Positions 13,956 to 22,725 of a stretch of DNA of 53,075 nt are shown here, one piece after another (position 1 is the stretch's first letter; the number at the start of each line of letters is the position of its first letter). The DNA comes from Clostridia bacterium (GTDB taxonomy: Bacteria > Bacillota > Clostridia > Christensenellales > Borkfalkiaceae), in contig JAFTQB010000002.1 of the NCBI GenBank assembly GCA_017462985.1, forward strand, positions 1-53,075. Reading direction: 5' to 3'. Under the pieces are notes generated by a model. It saw nothing but the letters and a program-made list of their open reading frames with translations, was not told the DNA's origin and made no database searches. The position numbers and the translations under genes are program-made.

Positions 13956-15155
13956 TTATTGTAAATTTTCCACAAAACGCTTGATCCGCTTCAAGCCCTC
14001 GCAAATATCGCTTTCCGAAAGCGAGTAGGAAAGCCGCAAGCAATCGTCCGCGCCAAAGGAAATGCCGGGGATCGTCGCCACCTTTTCCGCTTCCAAAAGC
14101 GCGTCCGCGAACGCAATCGAACCGTCGATCGTCTTTCCTTGGTAGCTCTTGCCGTACAAGCCGCTCACCACCATCATCACGTAGAACGCGCCGTCCGGTT
14201 CTACCGCCTGTACGCCGTCGATCTCTTTCAAAAGCTCCAAGGTCAGCGCGCGGCGCTTATCAAAGGTATCCACCATTTTTTGCACGTCCGCTTCGGGGGA
14301 AGCGAGCGCTTCGATCGTCGCGTATTGCGCGATCGAGCAAGCGTTGGAAGTTGCGTGGCTTTGGAAAGAATCGATCGCCTTTGCGATATCTTTCGGCGCG
14401 GCAAGATACCCGATACGCCAGCCCGTCATTGCATAAGTTTTGGAAACGCCGTTGATCGTGATCGTCAAATCTTTCATCTTCTCGCTCACCGCCGCAATCG
14501 AGAACGGCTTCACGCCGTTATAGCAAAGCTTTTCGTAAATTTCGTCGGAGAGCACGAAAATGCCCGCTTCTTCGCAAACGGCGGCAATCGCGCGCACCTC
14601 TTCTTCCGTATACACCGCGCCCGTGGGATTGGACGGGGAATTAAAAATAAGCATCTTCGTTTTAGGCGTGATCGTCGCTTTTAATTCCTCTGCCGAAAAC
14701 TTGAATTTATTTTCTTTCTTACAATATAAATATTTCGGCACACCCCCGCACACTTTCACCACTTCGGGATAAGTCAGCCAATACGGCGCGGGAATGATCA
14801 CTTCGTCGCCCTCGTCCAAAATCGCGTAGCAAGCGTTGAAAATGGAATGTTTCGCGCCGTCGGAAACGATGATCTGCGACGGCTCGTAGGAAAGCCCATT
14901 GTCTTTGAGGAATTTTTCGCAGATCGCTTTGCGCAAGGAAAGTAACCCCGAAGACGGCGTATATTTGGTATGCCCGTTATCGAGCGCCGTCTTTGCCGCC
15001 GCAATAATATTATCGGGGGTATTAAAGTCGGGTTCACCGACGCCAAAGGAAACGACGTTTTCGCCCGCCGCTTTCATCGCCTTTGCCTTTGCCGAAATCG
15101 CCAAGGTCAAGGAAGGGGAAATGCTCTTCATTCTTTTTGCAATTCTTTCGTTCAT
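13956..15155 (-). CDS. PLP-dependent class I aminotransferase (aspartate aminotransferase type)
   Basis: A 399-aa fold-type I aminotransferase, probably transferring the amino group of aspartate to 2-oxoglutarate. Signatures: GVGEPDFNTP near residue 40, the SDGAKHS cofactor loop near 97-103, NSPSNPTGAVY, SDEIYEKL, the PLP lysine in SKTYAMTGWRIGYL (near 237) and the arginine in DDCLRLSYS near the C-terminus. The start at 15155 follows GGAGC; an in-frame codon ten residues upstream has no ribosome site. It is transcribed alone from a clear promoter and ends at a strong terminator. The exact substrate within the AspB group is inferred. Confidence 0.88.
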   Translation of the reverse strand: MNERIAKRMKSISPSLTLAISAKAKAMKAAGENVVSFGVGEPDFNTPDNIIAAAKTALDNGHTKYTPSSGLLSLRKAICEKFLKDNGLSYEPSQIIVSDGAKHSIFNACYAILDEGDEVIIPAPYWLTYPEVVKVCGGVPKYLYCKKENKFKFSAEELKATITPKTKMLIFNSPSNPTGAVYTEEEVRAIAAVCEEAGIFVLSDEIYEKLCYNGVKPFSIAAVSEKMKDLTITINGVSKTYAMTGWRIGYLAAPKDIAKAIDSFQSHATSNACSIAQYATIEALASPEADVQKMVDTFDKRRALTLELLKEIDGVQAVEPDGAFYVMMVVSGLYGKSYQGKTIDGSIAFADALLEAEKVATIPGISFGADDCLRLSYSLSESDICEGLKRIKRFVENLQ

Positions 15156-15191
15156 AACAAGCTCCGTTTTTGAAAATTTTTTCACTCGTCT

Positions 15192-15220
15192 ATTTTACCT
15201 TTTTTTTGAAATAAAAGCAA
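15192..15220 (-). promoter_or_regulatory. Promoter of the aminotransferase gene
   Basis: The minus strand reads TTGCTT (15215-15220), 17 nt, TAAAAT (15192-15197), about 37 bases before the start codon. Confidence 0.75.
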
Positions 15221-15391
15221 GCGCTCTTCCCCCGTTTTTGCAAAATTTTCCGCTTTATATCGATTTTTTTCGATTTTTTATATTTTTCTATTTGTTTTTT
15301 CGATTGCCTTAATCAACAAAACGAAACGCCCCGTGTTTCCAAAAGGTGGTTTTCGATTGCGGTTGATCGCTGCTTCCGCATATGTTCTTAC

Positions 15392-15538
15392 CTGTCGTTG
15401 CGAGGCGGCACAGCCGCCGCGGCAATCTCGTATAAATAACAACCGCAACGCCGCCCAATGGCGGCAATTCACGCGCCAACGGCGCAATTCACTGAGCGCA
15501 AGCGAAAATTCACGCTTACGTAGCAAGCAATTCACTTT
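15392..15538 (-). repeat. Composite repeat: family A unit plus family B modules
   Basis: Reading leftward from 15538: GTGAATTGCTTGCTACGTA, AAGCGTGAATTTTCGC, then GTGAATTGCCGCC with its own hairpin (about 15450-15475), then a family A unit (15392-15432). The same module order recurs at 36199-36319. The rightmost GTGA supplies the TGA stop of the trmN6-like gene. The 15221-15391 stretch holds only AT-rich sequence; no gene is seen. Confidence 0.75.
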
Positions 15539-16227
15539 TCATTACTGACCGTCGGCAAAATTTCCGTTTGCGGCTTGCCGCCTTTCACCGCTTCCAAAAG
15601 CACCAAATACGGTTTCATTCCGTCCCTGCCCGCCACAAATTGCAATTTTTTCACTTCCAAACCGCATTCTTTTAAGGTATAGCAGATCTCCGCCAACCGA
15701 TCGGCACGATGCACCATGCACAGCCTGCCGCCGTATTTCAAAGCCCTGCTTGCCGCCAAGGCGATCTCGGGCAAAGTCAGCTCGATCTCTTTTCTGCAAA
15801 TCGCCTTTTCGTAAGAAGCGTTTTCCAAGCCGCCGCGCTCGTAAGGCGGGTTGCAAAGTATCAACGAAAACTGCTCGCGATAGCGTTCGGGGATTTCCTG
15901 TAAGCGGCAATTTTCAATCGTAAAACGGGTAAATTCGTTGTATTCCGCCGTCTTTTTCGCCAAAGCGCAAAGCGGCGCTTGCAATTCGAACAGCGTGAAC
16001 GATAAATCCAGCTCGGCTTGCCTGTTCAGCGCGTAAAAATGAAACGCAACGATCCCGCAACCCGCGCAAAAATCGGCTACCTTATCATGTTTTTTCGCCT
16101 TTGCGAATTTGGATAAAAGCACCGAATCGGAAGTGAAACGGTACAGCCGCGTATCCTGCACGATCTTCAAGCCGTCAAAGCCCATATCTTCCAAAACCTC
16201 GTATTCCCCAAGCGCAATTTCTTTCAT
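15532..16227 (-). CDS. tRNA1(Val) A37 N6-methyltransferase-like (TrmN6/YfiC family)
   Basis: A 231-aa SAM-dependent methyltransferase of the TrmN6/YfiC family, which methylates adenine 37 of tRNA-Val in E. coli. The N-terminal phrase YRFTSDSVLLSKFA is typical of the family. The SAM motif is DFCAGCGIVA, and the adenine-methylase motif is NPPYERGG near residue 127. The C-terminal part contains GRLCMVHRADRL. It starts with GGAGGGG close upstream and has its own promoter. The last codons and the stop run into the composite repeat, so the C-terminus (after about LEAVKGGKP) may have been altered by the repeat. The exact target nucleotide is inferred. Confidence 0.85.
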   Translation of the reverse strand: MKEIALGEYEVLEDMGFDGLKIVQDTRLYRFTSDSVLLSKFAKAKKHDKVADFCAGCGIVAFHFYALNRQAELDLSFTLFELQAPLCALAKKTAEYNEFTRFTIENCRLQEIPERYREQFSLILCNPPYERGGLENASYEKAICRKEIELTLPEIALAASRALKYGGRLCMVHRADRLAEICYTLKECGLEVKKLQFVAGRDGMKPYLVLLEAVKGGKPQTEILPTVSNEK

Positions 16228-16246
16228 ACCGCCCCTCCGCCAAAAA

Positions 16247-16276
16247 AGTATATCATATCACCGCGTCGTTTGTCAA
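16247..16276 (-). promoter_or_regulatory. Promoter of the trmN6-like gene
   Basis: The minus strand reads TTGACA (16271-16276), 18 nt, TATACT (16247-16252), 20 bases before the start codon. The -35 box overlaps the first codons of the divergent gerA gene. Confidence 0.85.
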
Positions 16277-17799
16277 TCTTTCGGCGCATAATCCGCGGCA
16301 AAAAAGCGCAAACTGCCCGTGTGAAAAATTTCGTCAATCAATTATCCGAAAACCGAAAATTTTTAGAAAGCGCGCTCCCTGCCGAGGATATTTTGTATTA
16401 TGCCTTTTCCTCCGCCGACGGCGTGGAATGTTTTCTTGCGTACGCCGACGGTATGGTGAACAAACAGCTCCTCGGCGAGCTTGCCGCCGCGCCCTTGCAG
16501 GTAACGGCGTTGAAGCGCGAAAAACCGCAAGAGGACGGCACCGTGTACGAGGTAAATGCGGAACTCATTGCGCAAACGGTGCTTTTCCCCGAAATCAAAG
16601 AAGTAGAAAAAACGCAGGACGCCTTGCGCGAGCTTCTCGATGGGAACACCCTGCTTTTCGTAGACGGTTTAGCTTGCGCGTTCGTCGTGGGGGCGAAGCT
16701 TTTGCCCGTGCGCGCCGTTACCGAACCGCCCACCGACGTGGCGGTGAAAGGTCCGCGCGAGGGATTCATCGAAGACGTGAAAACGAATATGATCTTGGTA
16801 CGCAAGCGCCTGAAAGCCCCCGAACTCAAATTGCAAATGCAACGCGTGGGTAGGCGTTCGGATACGATGGTCTGCGTTTGCTATTTAGAGGGTATTTGCA
16901 ACGATGAGATCCGCAAAGAAGTGGAAAACCGTTTAAAAAAGATCGATATCGACGTCATTCCCGATTCTTCGTATATCGCTACGCTCATTTCCGAACGCCG
17001 ACATTCCATTTTCCGTTCAGTGGGCACGACGGAACGCCCCGACGTATTCGCCGCGAAGCTCGCAGAGGGCAGAGTGGGCTTACTCGTCGACGGCTCGCCC
17101 ATCGCGCTCACGTTGCCTTTCGCCGCCGTCGAAGATTTCCAAAGCAACGAGGATTACTACGTTTCGCCGTTTATGGCTACGATCTTCCGCGCGCTTCGAT
17201 TGATTTCCGTGCTCATCGCGCTCATTTCCCCCGCGCTGTACGTTTGCAGTCAGCTTTTCAAAATCCAGCTTCTCCCCTTGGGGCTGACGCTCACCATCGC
17301 GGAAAGCACCAGCCGATTGCCCCTATCCCCAAGCATGGAAATGTTCGTCGTGCTGTTCGTTTTGGAAGTTTTAAAAGAAGCGAGCATTCGTATGCCCAAG
17401 TACGTGGGAATGTCGCTTTCCGTCGTCGGCGCGCTCGTGTTGGGGGAAGCGGCGGTATCGGCGGGGTTTTTATCCACGCCCACGATCATCGTCGTGGCGT
17501 TTTCGGGGATCTGCTTGTACGCCGTGCCCAATTTCGTGGAAACGGGCAGTATCCTTCGTTGGCTGTTTTTGATCGTCGGCGGTAGCTTCGGCCCGTTCGG
17601 TTTAACGCTTTGTATCGGCTTCGTTCTTTATTATATGCTGTCGGCTGATAATTTCTCGATGCCGCTTCTGGCGCCGTTCGCACCAATGACCCGCTCCGAT
17701 TTAAAGGACGCGCTCGTAAAATACGATATCGCCGCGCTTTCCAAGCGCCCGACGATCTTCGGCAGTAAAAACCGTACGAGAATGAGGGTAAAAAAATGA
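16270..17799 (+). CDS. gerA: Spore germination receptor subunit A
   Basis: GerA-family subunit of a germinant receptor in the inner spore membrane. The 509-aa protein has a long hydrophilic N-terminal half (residues 1-300: NTD with VKGPREGFIEDVKTNMILVRKRL, typical of the family) and a C-terminal membrane domain with about five hydrophobic segments between 305 and 465, including the conserved PLGLTLTIAESTSRLPLSP. The TTG start at 16270 has no clear ribosome site, but gives the family's normal N-terminus; a GTG at 16321 is the alternative. The next gene overlaps by four bases. A forespore promoter is expected, but I could not find one. Confidence 0.92.
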   Translation: MSIFRRIIRGKKAQTARVKNFVNQLSENRKFLESALPAEDILYYAFSSADGVECFLAYADGMVNKQLLGELAAAPLQVTALKREKPQEDGTVYEVNAELIAQTVLFPEIKEVEKTQDALRELLDGNTLLFVDGLACAFVVGAKLLPVRAVTEPPTDVAVKGPREGFIEDVKTNMILVRKRLKAPELKLQMQRVGRRSDTMVCVCYLEGICNDEIRKEVENRLKKIDIDVIPDSSYIATLISERRHSIFRSVGTTERPDVFAAKLAEGRVGLLVDGSPIALTLPFAAVEDFQSNEDYYVSPFMATIFRALRLISVLIALISPALYVCSQLFKIQLLPLGLTLTIAESTSRLPLSPSMEMFVVLFVLEVLKEASIRMPKYVGMSLSVVGALVLGEAAVSAGFLSTPTIIVVAFSGICLYAVPNFVETGSILRWLFLIVGGSFGPFGLTLCIGFVLYYMLSADNFSMPLLAPFAPMTRSDLKDALVKYDIAALSKRPTIFGSKNRTRMRVKK

Positions 17800-18962
17800 A
17801 AAAACAAGCACCCAAGTCTTTAACGAACAAAAATAACGGCACTACGATCAACGCCCGTCAACTATCCCTTTTTCTCGCCTTTTTTCTGCCCGTCGGCAAG
17901 ATTTTGGAGCTTCCCTCTCTCCTTGCCCGCGGCGCGGGCGGCGATCTGCTCCTGCCCGCATTTTTAGGCTCTCTTCTTGAATTTGCCGCGCTTTGCGCCC
18001 TGCTGCTTTTTGCCGCAAGAAGCGAACAAAGCGTTTTCGAACGGTTGGAAAACGCGGTTGGCAAATGGGCGGCGCGCGCCCTTTACGGGCTGTACGCGGC
18101 GTATCTTTTATGTTCTTCTGCGTTGCCGATTTTAGACCTTGAAAAATTTTCCCACGCCGCCTTTTCGGATACCGAACCAACCTTTTTTTCCTTTACGCCT
18201 TTTTTCATTTTAAGCGGCTTTATTTGCACAAAAGCCTTTAAATCGATCGGGCGTTGCAGCGATCTTTCCCCCGCGCTCTTTTTGATCCCCTTTCTCGGCT
18301 TGATCTTATTGAGCGTAAGCGAAGCGGACTTTTCCTCGCTGTTGCCCCTTTTCGAAAAGCCTTTTTCCTCATCGGCAAAAACGCTTCTTCACGCCCTGCC
18401 CCATTTCCCCGCAGGCGGGCTTTTATTGCCGCTGATGAGCGGTTATAAATACGAAAAAGGGGACGCGAAAAAAGTATTGCCCGCATTCGGCGTCGGCAGT
18501 TTGCTTTTTTGGGTTTTTTTAGCCGTCTTTTATTCGGTGTACGGCACGACGGCGGCGCGCGAACATTACGCCCTTGCGAAAATCGCGCAATATTTCCCCG
18601 CCCTTAATTGGATTGGCAGGATCGATTTGCTCCTCGTCTATACGCTCACCATCCAGCTTTTCTTTTTTACGGCGTTGCCCTTACAGCTTTGCACGCATTG
18701 CGTTTGCAAAACGCTTGAAAAGCCATGGCAGGTGCTCGTTTCGGCGGCGCTCAACCTCGCGCTCTTTTTCGCCGTGCTCTTTTTAAACAGGCATTACGAT
18801 AATATATACGAATTTTTTACTCGCTCGCTTTGGTGGGTATTTTTGATCTTTTCCACCGTATTGCCGCTATGCGCTCCGCTGCTTGCGATCAAAAAAGGCG
18901 GAGGCAAGGCTTCGACGAAAGCAAAAAAGGAGGAAACCCAATGCACGCAAAAAACACCGTAA
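17796..18962 (+). CDS. gerB: Spore germination receptor subunit B (permease-like)
   Basis: A 388-aa integral membrane protein of the GerAB endospore germination permease family (APC superfamily), thought to bind the germinant. Roughly ten hydrophobic segments run from residue 20 to 365; the first contains RQLSLFLAFFLPVGKILELP, the usual GerB N-terminal pattern. The C-terminus is a Lys-rich cytoplasmic tail (KKGGGKASTKAKKEE). It overlaps gerA by four bases and gerC by 22 bases, so the three are translationally coupled. The ligand cannot be predicted. Confidence 0.88.
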   Translation: MKKQAPKSLTNKNNGTTINARQLSLFLAFFLPVGKILELPSLLARGAGGDLLLPAFLGSLLEFAALCALLLFAARSEQSVFERLENAVGKWAARALYGLYAAYLLCSSALPILDLEKFSHAAFSDTEPTFFSFTPFFILSGFICTKAFKSIGRCSDLSPALFLIPFLGLILLSVSEADFSSLLPLFEKPFSSSAKTLLHALPHFPAGGLLLPLMSGYKYEKGDAKKVLPAFGVGSLLFWVFLAVFYSVYGTTAAREHYALAKIAQYFPALNWIGRIDLLLVYTLTIQLFFFTALPLQLCTHCVCKTLEKPWQVLVSAALNLALFFAVLFLNRHYDNIYEFFTRSLWWVFLIFSTVLPLCAPLLAIKKGGGKASTKAKKEETQCTQKTP

Positions 18963-20095
18963 GATATTTTCTCGTGATCATCGCCGTGATTCTTTTTTCC
19001 TTTTTTTCCAACGACTTTAACCTTATCAACGTACAAAGCACGGCGATCGTAACGGCGATCGCGATCGATCGCGAAAACGAAGAATTTTCTATCTCGGCGC
19101 AAATCGCAATACCCGCCGCAAAAAGCAGCAGCGGCAAAAGCGATTCGCAGGGTCAAAGCGGCGGGAGCGGCGGCGGGAACGGCTCGTTCGCTTCTATCGA
19201 GGGCAAAGGCGGCACGATCGCGCAAGCAATCGAAGCAATCAACGGAAAAACGGGCTGGTATCCCAAATTGGTGTTTTGCCGATTGCTCATCTTGGGGCAA
19301 AGCCTTTGCGAGAGCAACGTTTTCGACGCACTTGACTATTTTTTACGCGGCGAATACGTCGCGCACGATTGTTTGCTCGCGGCGGCAGAGGGAAAAGCTT
19401 CGGAAATTTTAGCGGCAAAAACGCCGCTTGGAAGCACTTCCTCGCTTGCGATCGAAAAGGTGCTTTCCGATCAAGCCATGCGCGTGGGCGCTTCGCTCCC
19501 GAATACGCTTCGGGAATTTTCGATCAGCTATTTTTCGGCGGCGAAAAGCGGCTATATGCCCATCGTAAAAAAGGAAAAAGAGGGCGAGGACGAAATCGTA
19601 TCCGCCAGCGAAACGGCGCTTTTTATCGCGGGTAAACAAATCGGGAAATTGGATAAACGGGAAACCTTTGCCCTTGCCTGTATCAAAACGCCGCTTCGCC
19701 TCGCGGGCTATTCGGTGGAAAACGAGGGCGCGAGCAACACTCTGACGGTGAAAAATAATCGCAGGAAGCTGAAATTTTTTGTGGACGGCGACCAGCCCAA
19801 AATGGAAATCAAGCTGACCATGTACGCGGGCATTGCAGACGTATCGAAAAGTATGCCCGTCGAGGATATTGCGGATATAGGCGATCTTCCCAAGGGGGTA
19901 TTATCCGTGGCAAGCGAGCAATTAAAAGCCCAACTCAACGGCTTGATCGAAAAATGCCGCGCCCTTTCCTTCGACGCATTCGACGCGATCGGAAAGCTGC
20001 AAAAATACGAACACAAGCATTTTTCAACGCTCAAAGACAGCCTGATCGAGCGTATGCAAGTGAGCTTGACCGTCGATTTTGAAGGAATTAGATAA
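18941..20095 (+). CDS. gerC: Spore germination receptor subunit C, lacking the lipobox
   Basis: Ger(x)C-family protein, third subunit of the receptor, 384 aa. ATG at 18941 follows GGAGG, inside the end of gerB. Family features: the AIVTAIAIDRENEEF opening strand, GRLLILGQSL-like segment (CRLLILGQSL), and a long C-terminal domain ending in SLIERMQVSLTVDFEG. GerC proteins are normally lipoproteins with a Gly-Cys right before the mature start. Here the N-terminal hydrophobic segment (residues 8-22, FLVIIAVILFSFF) runs into SNDFNLINVQS with no cysteine, so this copy should stay anchored by an uncleaved or non-lipid signal. A Ser/Gly-rich insertion sits near residues 62-85. Confidence 0.88.
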   Translation: MHAKNTVRYFLVIIAVILFSFFSNDFNLINVQSTAIVTAIAIDRENEEFSISAQIAIPAAKSSSGKSDSQGQSGGSGGGNGSFASIEGKGGTIAQAIEAINGKTGWYPKLVFCRLLILGQSLCESNVFDALDYFLRGEYVAHDCLLAAAEGKASEILAAKTPLGSTSSLAIEKVLSDQAMRVGASLPNTLREFSISYFSAAKSGYMPIVKKEKEGEDEIVSASETALFIAGKQIGKLDKRETFALACIKTPLRLAGYSVENEGASNTLTVKNNRRKLKFFVDGDQPKMEIKLTMYAGIADVSKSMPVEDIADIGDLPKGVLSVASEQLKAQLNGLIEKCRALSFDAFDAIGKLQKYEHKHFSTLKDSLIERMQVSLTVDFEGIR

Positions 20096-20107
20096 GGAAA
20101 CATTCTA

Positions 20108-20151
20108 AGAAATTGCCGCGGCTTTCCCACGGGATTGCCGCGCAATGACAG
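20108..20151 (+). repeat. Dispersed repeat family A, copy 5 (rearranged)
   Basis: AGAAATTGCCGCGG to CGCGCAATGACAG, with a second internal GATTGCC. A partial unit, CTGCCATTGCGAG, lies at 20197-20225. The region 20096-20303 otherwise holds only a terminator. Confidence 0.7.
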
Positions 20152-20244
20152 TGAAAGTAATAGTGAAAAGTGAAGAAGTGCGGAAACATTAAAAAACTGC
20201 CATTGCGAGTAAGTGAAACGAGCAACAAAACGGCGAAAACGCAT

Positions 20245-20275
20245 AAAACGGCATTAAAAACGCCGTTTTTTCATT
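20245..20275 (+). terminator. Terminator of the ger operon
   Basis: Stem AAAACGGC/GCCGTTTT with a 9-nt loop is followed by a T-rich tail (TTCATTTTTTT), 150 bases after gerC, beyond the repeats. Confidence 0.75.
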
Positions 20276-20303
20276 TTTTTCGTAAAGAAATTTAATTTTT
20301 CTC

Positions 20304-20331
20304 TTGACAATATTCTATTTTATGATATAAT
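20304..20331 (+). promoter_or_regulatory. Promoter of the small unknown gene at 20367
   Basis: TTGACA (20304-20309), 16 nt, TATAAT (20326-20331), 35 bases before the ATG. Confidence 0.88.
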
Positions 20332-20366
20332 AGAGTTAATCTATTTATCCTTGGAGGGAATTTATT

Positions 20367-20807
20367 ATGGCTATTAAACTCAATTTAAGACGTTTGCACA
20401 AGAACCTTTTCCGTTATTTGAATCAGGAAATGGGTTTGGATTTCGAATATACGTTTGAAAACGACAAAATCGTTGCGAAGAACGATTTGACGATCAACGG
20501 CATCGACGACGATATCCTTGCAAAGCTTACCGTATATCAAGACGGTTTGTTCGTTTTGGAACTTGTATTCGATAAGCTCGACTATTCGGAAGAAAGCCTT
20601 CGTTATTTGAACACGTTCAACGAAGACGCGCTTGCCGTAAAAGCTTATATCCGTAACGACGGCTACCTCGTACTCGACTATACGGTTATTACGTTGTCGG
20701 AAGATACGGTAATCGAAAACCTTCGTATCAGCCTCAACCACATCGTCGGCGACAAAATGCGCGATATCCTTCACGCACTCACCGATCTTACCTATTCCAA
20801 CAACTAA
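20367..20807 (+). CDS. Uncharacterised small cytoplasmic protein, possibly YbjN-like
   Basis: A 146-aa soluble acidic protein without signal peptide or membrane segment. The pattern of a short helix, then a beta sheet with paired strands (LTVYQDGLFVLELVF, then AYIRNDGYLVLDYTVI) and a final helix resembles the YbjN/secretion-chaperone-like fold, but I do not recognise it with certainty. It is expressed alone from a strong promoter, has a good ribosome site (GGAGGG) and ends at a strong terminator, so it is probably abundant. No functional context is given by the neighbours. Confidence 0.55.
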   Translation: MAIKLNLRRLHKNLFRYLNQEMGLDFEYTFENDKIVAKNDLTINGIDDDILAKLTVYQDGLFVLELVFDKLDYSEESLRYLNTFNEDALAVKAYIRNDGYLVLDYTVITLSEDTVIENLRISLNHIVGDKMRDILHALTDLTYSNN

Positions 20808-20822
20808 TTTTTGGAAAAACGC

Positions 20823-20858
20823 AAAAAAGAGCAAGCTCGTTTTGAGCCTGCTCTTTTT
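20823..20858. terminator. Bidirectional terminator between the 20367 gene and mntR-like gene
   Basis: Stem AAAAAGAGCA-A-GCTC / GAGC-C-TGCTCTTTTT with loop GTTTT, one internal mismatch, T- and A-runs on both sides. Confidence 0.9.
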
Positions 20859-20870
20859 CTTTTGATGCGT

Positions 20871-21239
20871 TTAAGACAATCTTGATTTCATTGCGGAAAC
20901 GGTTTCTTCGGATAAAAGGTGTTCCATTCGGCAAGCGTCCTCTTCGGCGTTTTGTTCGGATACGCCCAAGGAGCGCAAAAAATCGCGAATGATACAATGT
21001 TTTTCAAAGACGGCGCGCGCATACCGTTCCCCGTTCTCGGTCAAGCGCAAATGCTTGCCCTCTTCAAAGACGTAGCCCTTTTCTATCAGTATTTTGATCG
21101 CCTTGTTCACCGCCGCGCCCGAAACGCCCAAATCGCGCGCCACGTCGATACGGTGCACCACCGATTGCTTTTGCCCGATCAGCAAAATACTTTCCAAATA
21201 GTCCTCTTCCGATTGATGATATTTTGCGTAAGTGTTCAT
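20871..21239 (-). CDS. MntR/DtxR-family metal-dependent transcriptional regulator
   Basis: A 122-aa winged-helix repressor of the DtxR/MntR family, which senses manganese or ferrous iron. The N-terminal segment YHQSEEDYLESILLI is the family signature. The recognition helix region is RIDVARDLGVSGAAVNKAIKIL, followed by the wing (LRLTENGERYA). The C-terminal helices carry the metal ligands (EKHCIIRDFL, DACRMEHLLSEETV). It lacks the SH3-like third domain of DtxR and is therefore of MntR size. ATG at 21239 follows GGAGG; the upstream in-frame ATG precedes that site and is rejected. It lies 48 bases after the LRR gene on the same strand. No transporter gene is nearby, so the regulon is elsewhere. 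Confidence 0.88.
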   Translation of the reverse strand: MNTYAKYHQSEEDYLESILLIGQKQSVVHRIDVARDLGVSGAAVNKAIKILIEKGYVFEEGKHLRLTENGERYARAVFEKHCIIRDFLRSLGVSEQNAEEDACRMEHLLSEETVSAMKSRLS

Positions 21240-21287
21240 CCTTTCCTCCTTGATCATTGCGTGAACGGTTTTAACGCAACACTCTTT

Positions 21288-22688
21288 TTATCGACCGATA
21301 TATTTCACCTTAAACCAACCGCCCGTCCATTTTTTGTCCCAGCCCTTCGTCTGCGATTTGGTGGCAACGGTGATCACCATCTTTTTATTACAGCCCGCAA
21401 ACGCGTTCGCTCCTACGAACGTAACGTTTTCGGGAATATAAATTTCCGTCAAATTCGAGCAGTTTTCAAACGCTCCCGCGCCGAGCGAAGTCAACCCCTT
21501 GGGTAAGCTGATCGCTTGCAAAGAGGTACATCCGCCGAATGCTTTTTCCCCGATCGAAGAAAGATTATCGGACATACTTACTATCCACAGGCTACGGCAC
21601 TCCTCAAACGCGCCGTTGCCTATCGACTTAAGGCTTTTGGGCAAGCGAACCGTTTTTAATTTGGTAAGAAAACGAAACGCTTCCGCCTCAATCGAAGCAA
21701 CGCCTTCGGGAACGTTCGCCTCAACCATTCCGCGCGCAGTACGAACGGATACTATTCTTTTTACTCCTTTGGGGAAATTCACCACGGCAGTATCGGGAGC
21801 GCTCTGAATCCCGTCGTTTTTCACTTGGAAGCCGTCCCGCGTATACCCCCAATGGGTATTGCTGCCGTCGCCGTGCCAACGATCGGCAAAGCGAGCAGGT
21901 CGGCTGTCCCGTTCCATATAAACGTGAATAAAGTACGGAATTGCCTCCGCTTCGATTTCCGTAACGCTTTGCGGAATAAATAATTTTTTAAGATTGCGCA
22001 AATCCAAAAACGCACCCGCTTTGATCTTTTTCACCGTTTCGGGAATTTCTACTGCGCTCAAATCAAAACAATATTCAAACGCGCCGCCCTCGATCGTTTC
22101 TACGCCGTAGGGGATCTTCACCGATTTCAAATGCCAACAGGATGCAAAAATCTTACCAAGCCGAGAAAAATTCTTCGGCAAAACGACCGAACTCAACACG
22201 GAGCTTTCGGGCATACTGAACGCCTTATCCGCAATTTCCGTTACGTTATCGGGAATGATCAGCTCTTTTACGCCCATTCCGTTAAAACAGTCTTTTCCTA
22301 TTTTTTTCAACGACAAAGGAAGCGTTAAAGCAGTTACGCCGCCACAGCCTTGAAACGCGCCGTCTTTCAGTTCCAAAATCCCTTCGGGCAAAGCAATGCT
22401 TTTGATCGCCGTGGTATTGGGAAGCGTAAACGCGTTTTTGCCGATAACGGTAACGCCTTTGGGAACGACCACTCTTCCCCCCTCGCCGCGGTATTCTTTT
22501 AATACGCCTTTCACGATCAAAAAGTTATCGTCGTCTAAATCGAGCGGTTTTTCCGTCGCGCCGACGGCGATATTGCCGCCGATACCCGAAAGCGCCGCGC
22601 CACAAAACGGACAGTTCGTTTTAAAAGCGAATTTTTCTTCGCCCTCCCATTTACAACCGCATTGTCCGCAATTTCTTTGAATGATCAT
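21288..22688 (-). CDS. Zinc-ribbon plus BspA-type leucine-rich-repeat protein
   Basis: A 466-aa protein with two parts. Residues 1-35 form a zinc ribbon (CGQCGCKW, then CPFCGAAL). From about residue 75 to 460 there are repeated LRR_5/BspA units of the form GAFEECRSLWIVSMSDNLSSIG and GAFENCSNLTEIYIPENV. There is no signal peptide, so unlike classical BspA surface proteins it is expected to be cytoplasmic. Two shorter relatives lie at 30.1-32.2 kb. A linker with GGNIAVGATEKPLDLDDD separates the parts. The function is unknown; LRR surfaces usually bind proteins. The start has a weak GGGAG upstream. It may be cotranscribed with the MntR-like gene. Confidence 0.8.
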   Translation of the reverse strand: MIIQRNCGQCGCKWEGEEKFAFKTNCPFCGAALSGIGGNIAVGATEKPLDLDDDNFLIVKGVLKEYRGEGGRVVVPKGVTVIGKNAFTLPNTTAIKSIALPEGILELKDGAFQGCGGVTALTLPLSLKKIGKDCFNGMGVKELIIPDNVTEIADKAFSMPESSVLSSVVLPKNFSRLGKIFASCWHLKSVKIPYGVETIEGGAFEYCFDLSAVEIPETVKKIKAGAFLDLRNLKKLFIPQSVTEIEAEAIPYFIHVYMERDSRPARFADRWHGDGSNTHWGYTRDGFQVKNDGIQSAPDTAVVNFPKGVKRIVSVRTARGMVEANVPEGVASIEAEAFRFLTKLKTVRLPKSLKSIGNGAFEECRSLWIVSMSDNLSSIGEKAFGGCTSLQAISLPKGLTSLGAGAFENCSNLTEIYIPENVTFVGANAFAGCNKKMVITVATKSQTKGWDKKWTGGWFKVKYIGR

Positions 22689-22725
22689 CGTAGTTTCTCC
22701 CGTTGTTTATGATTGATTTGTTTTG

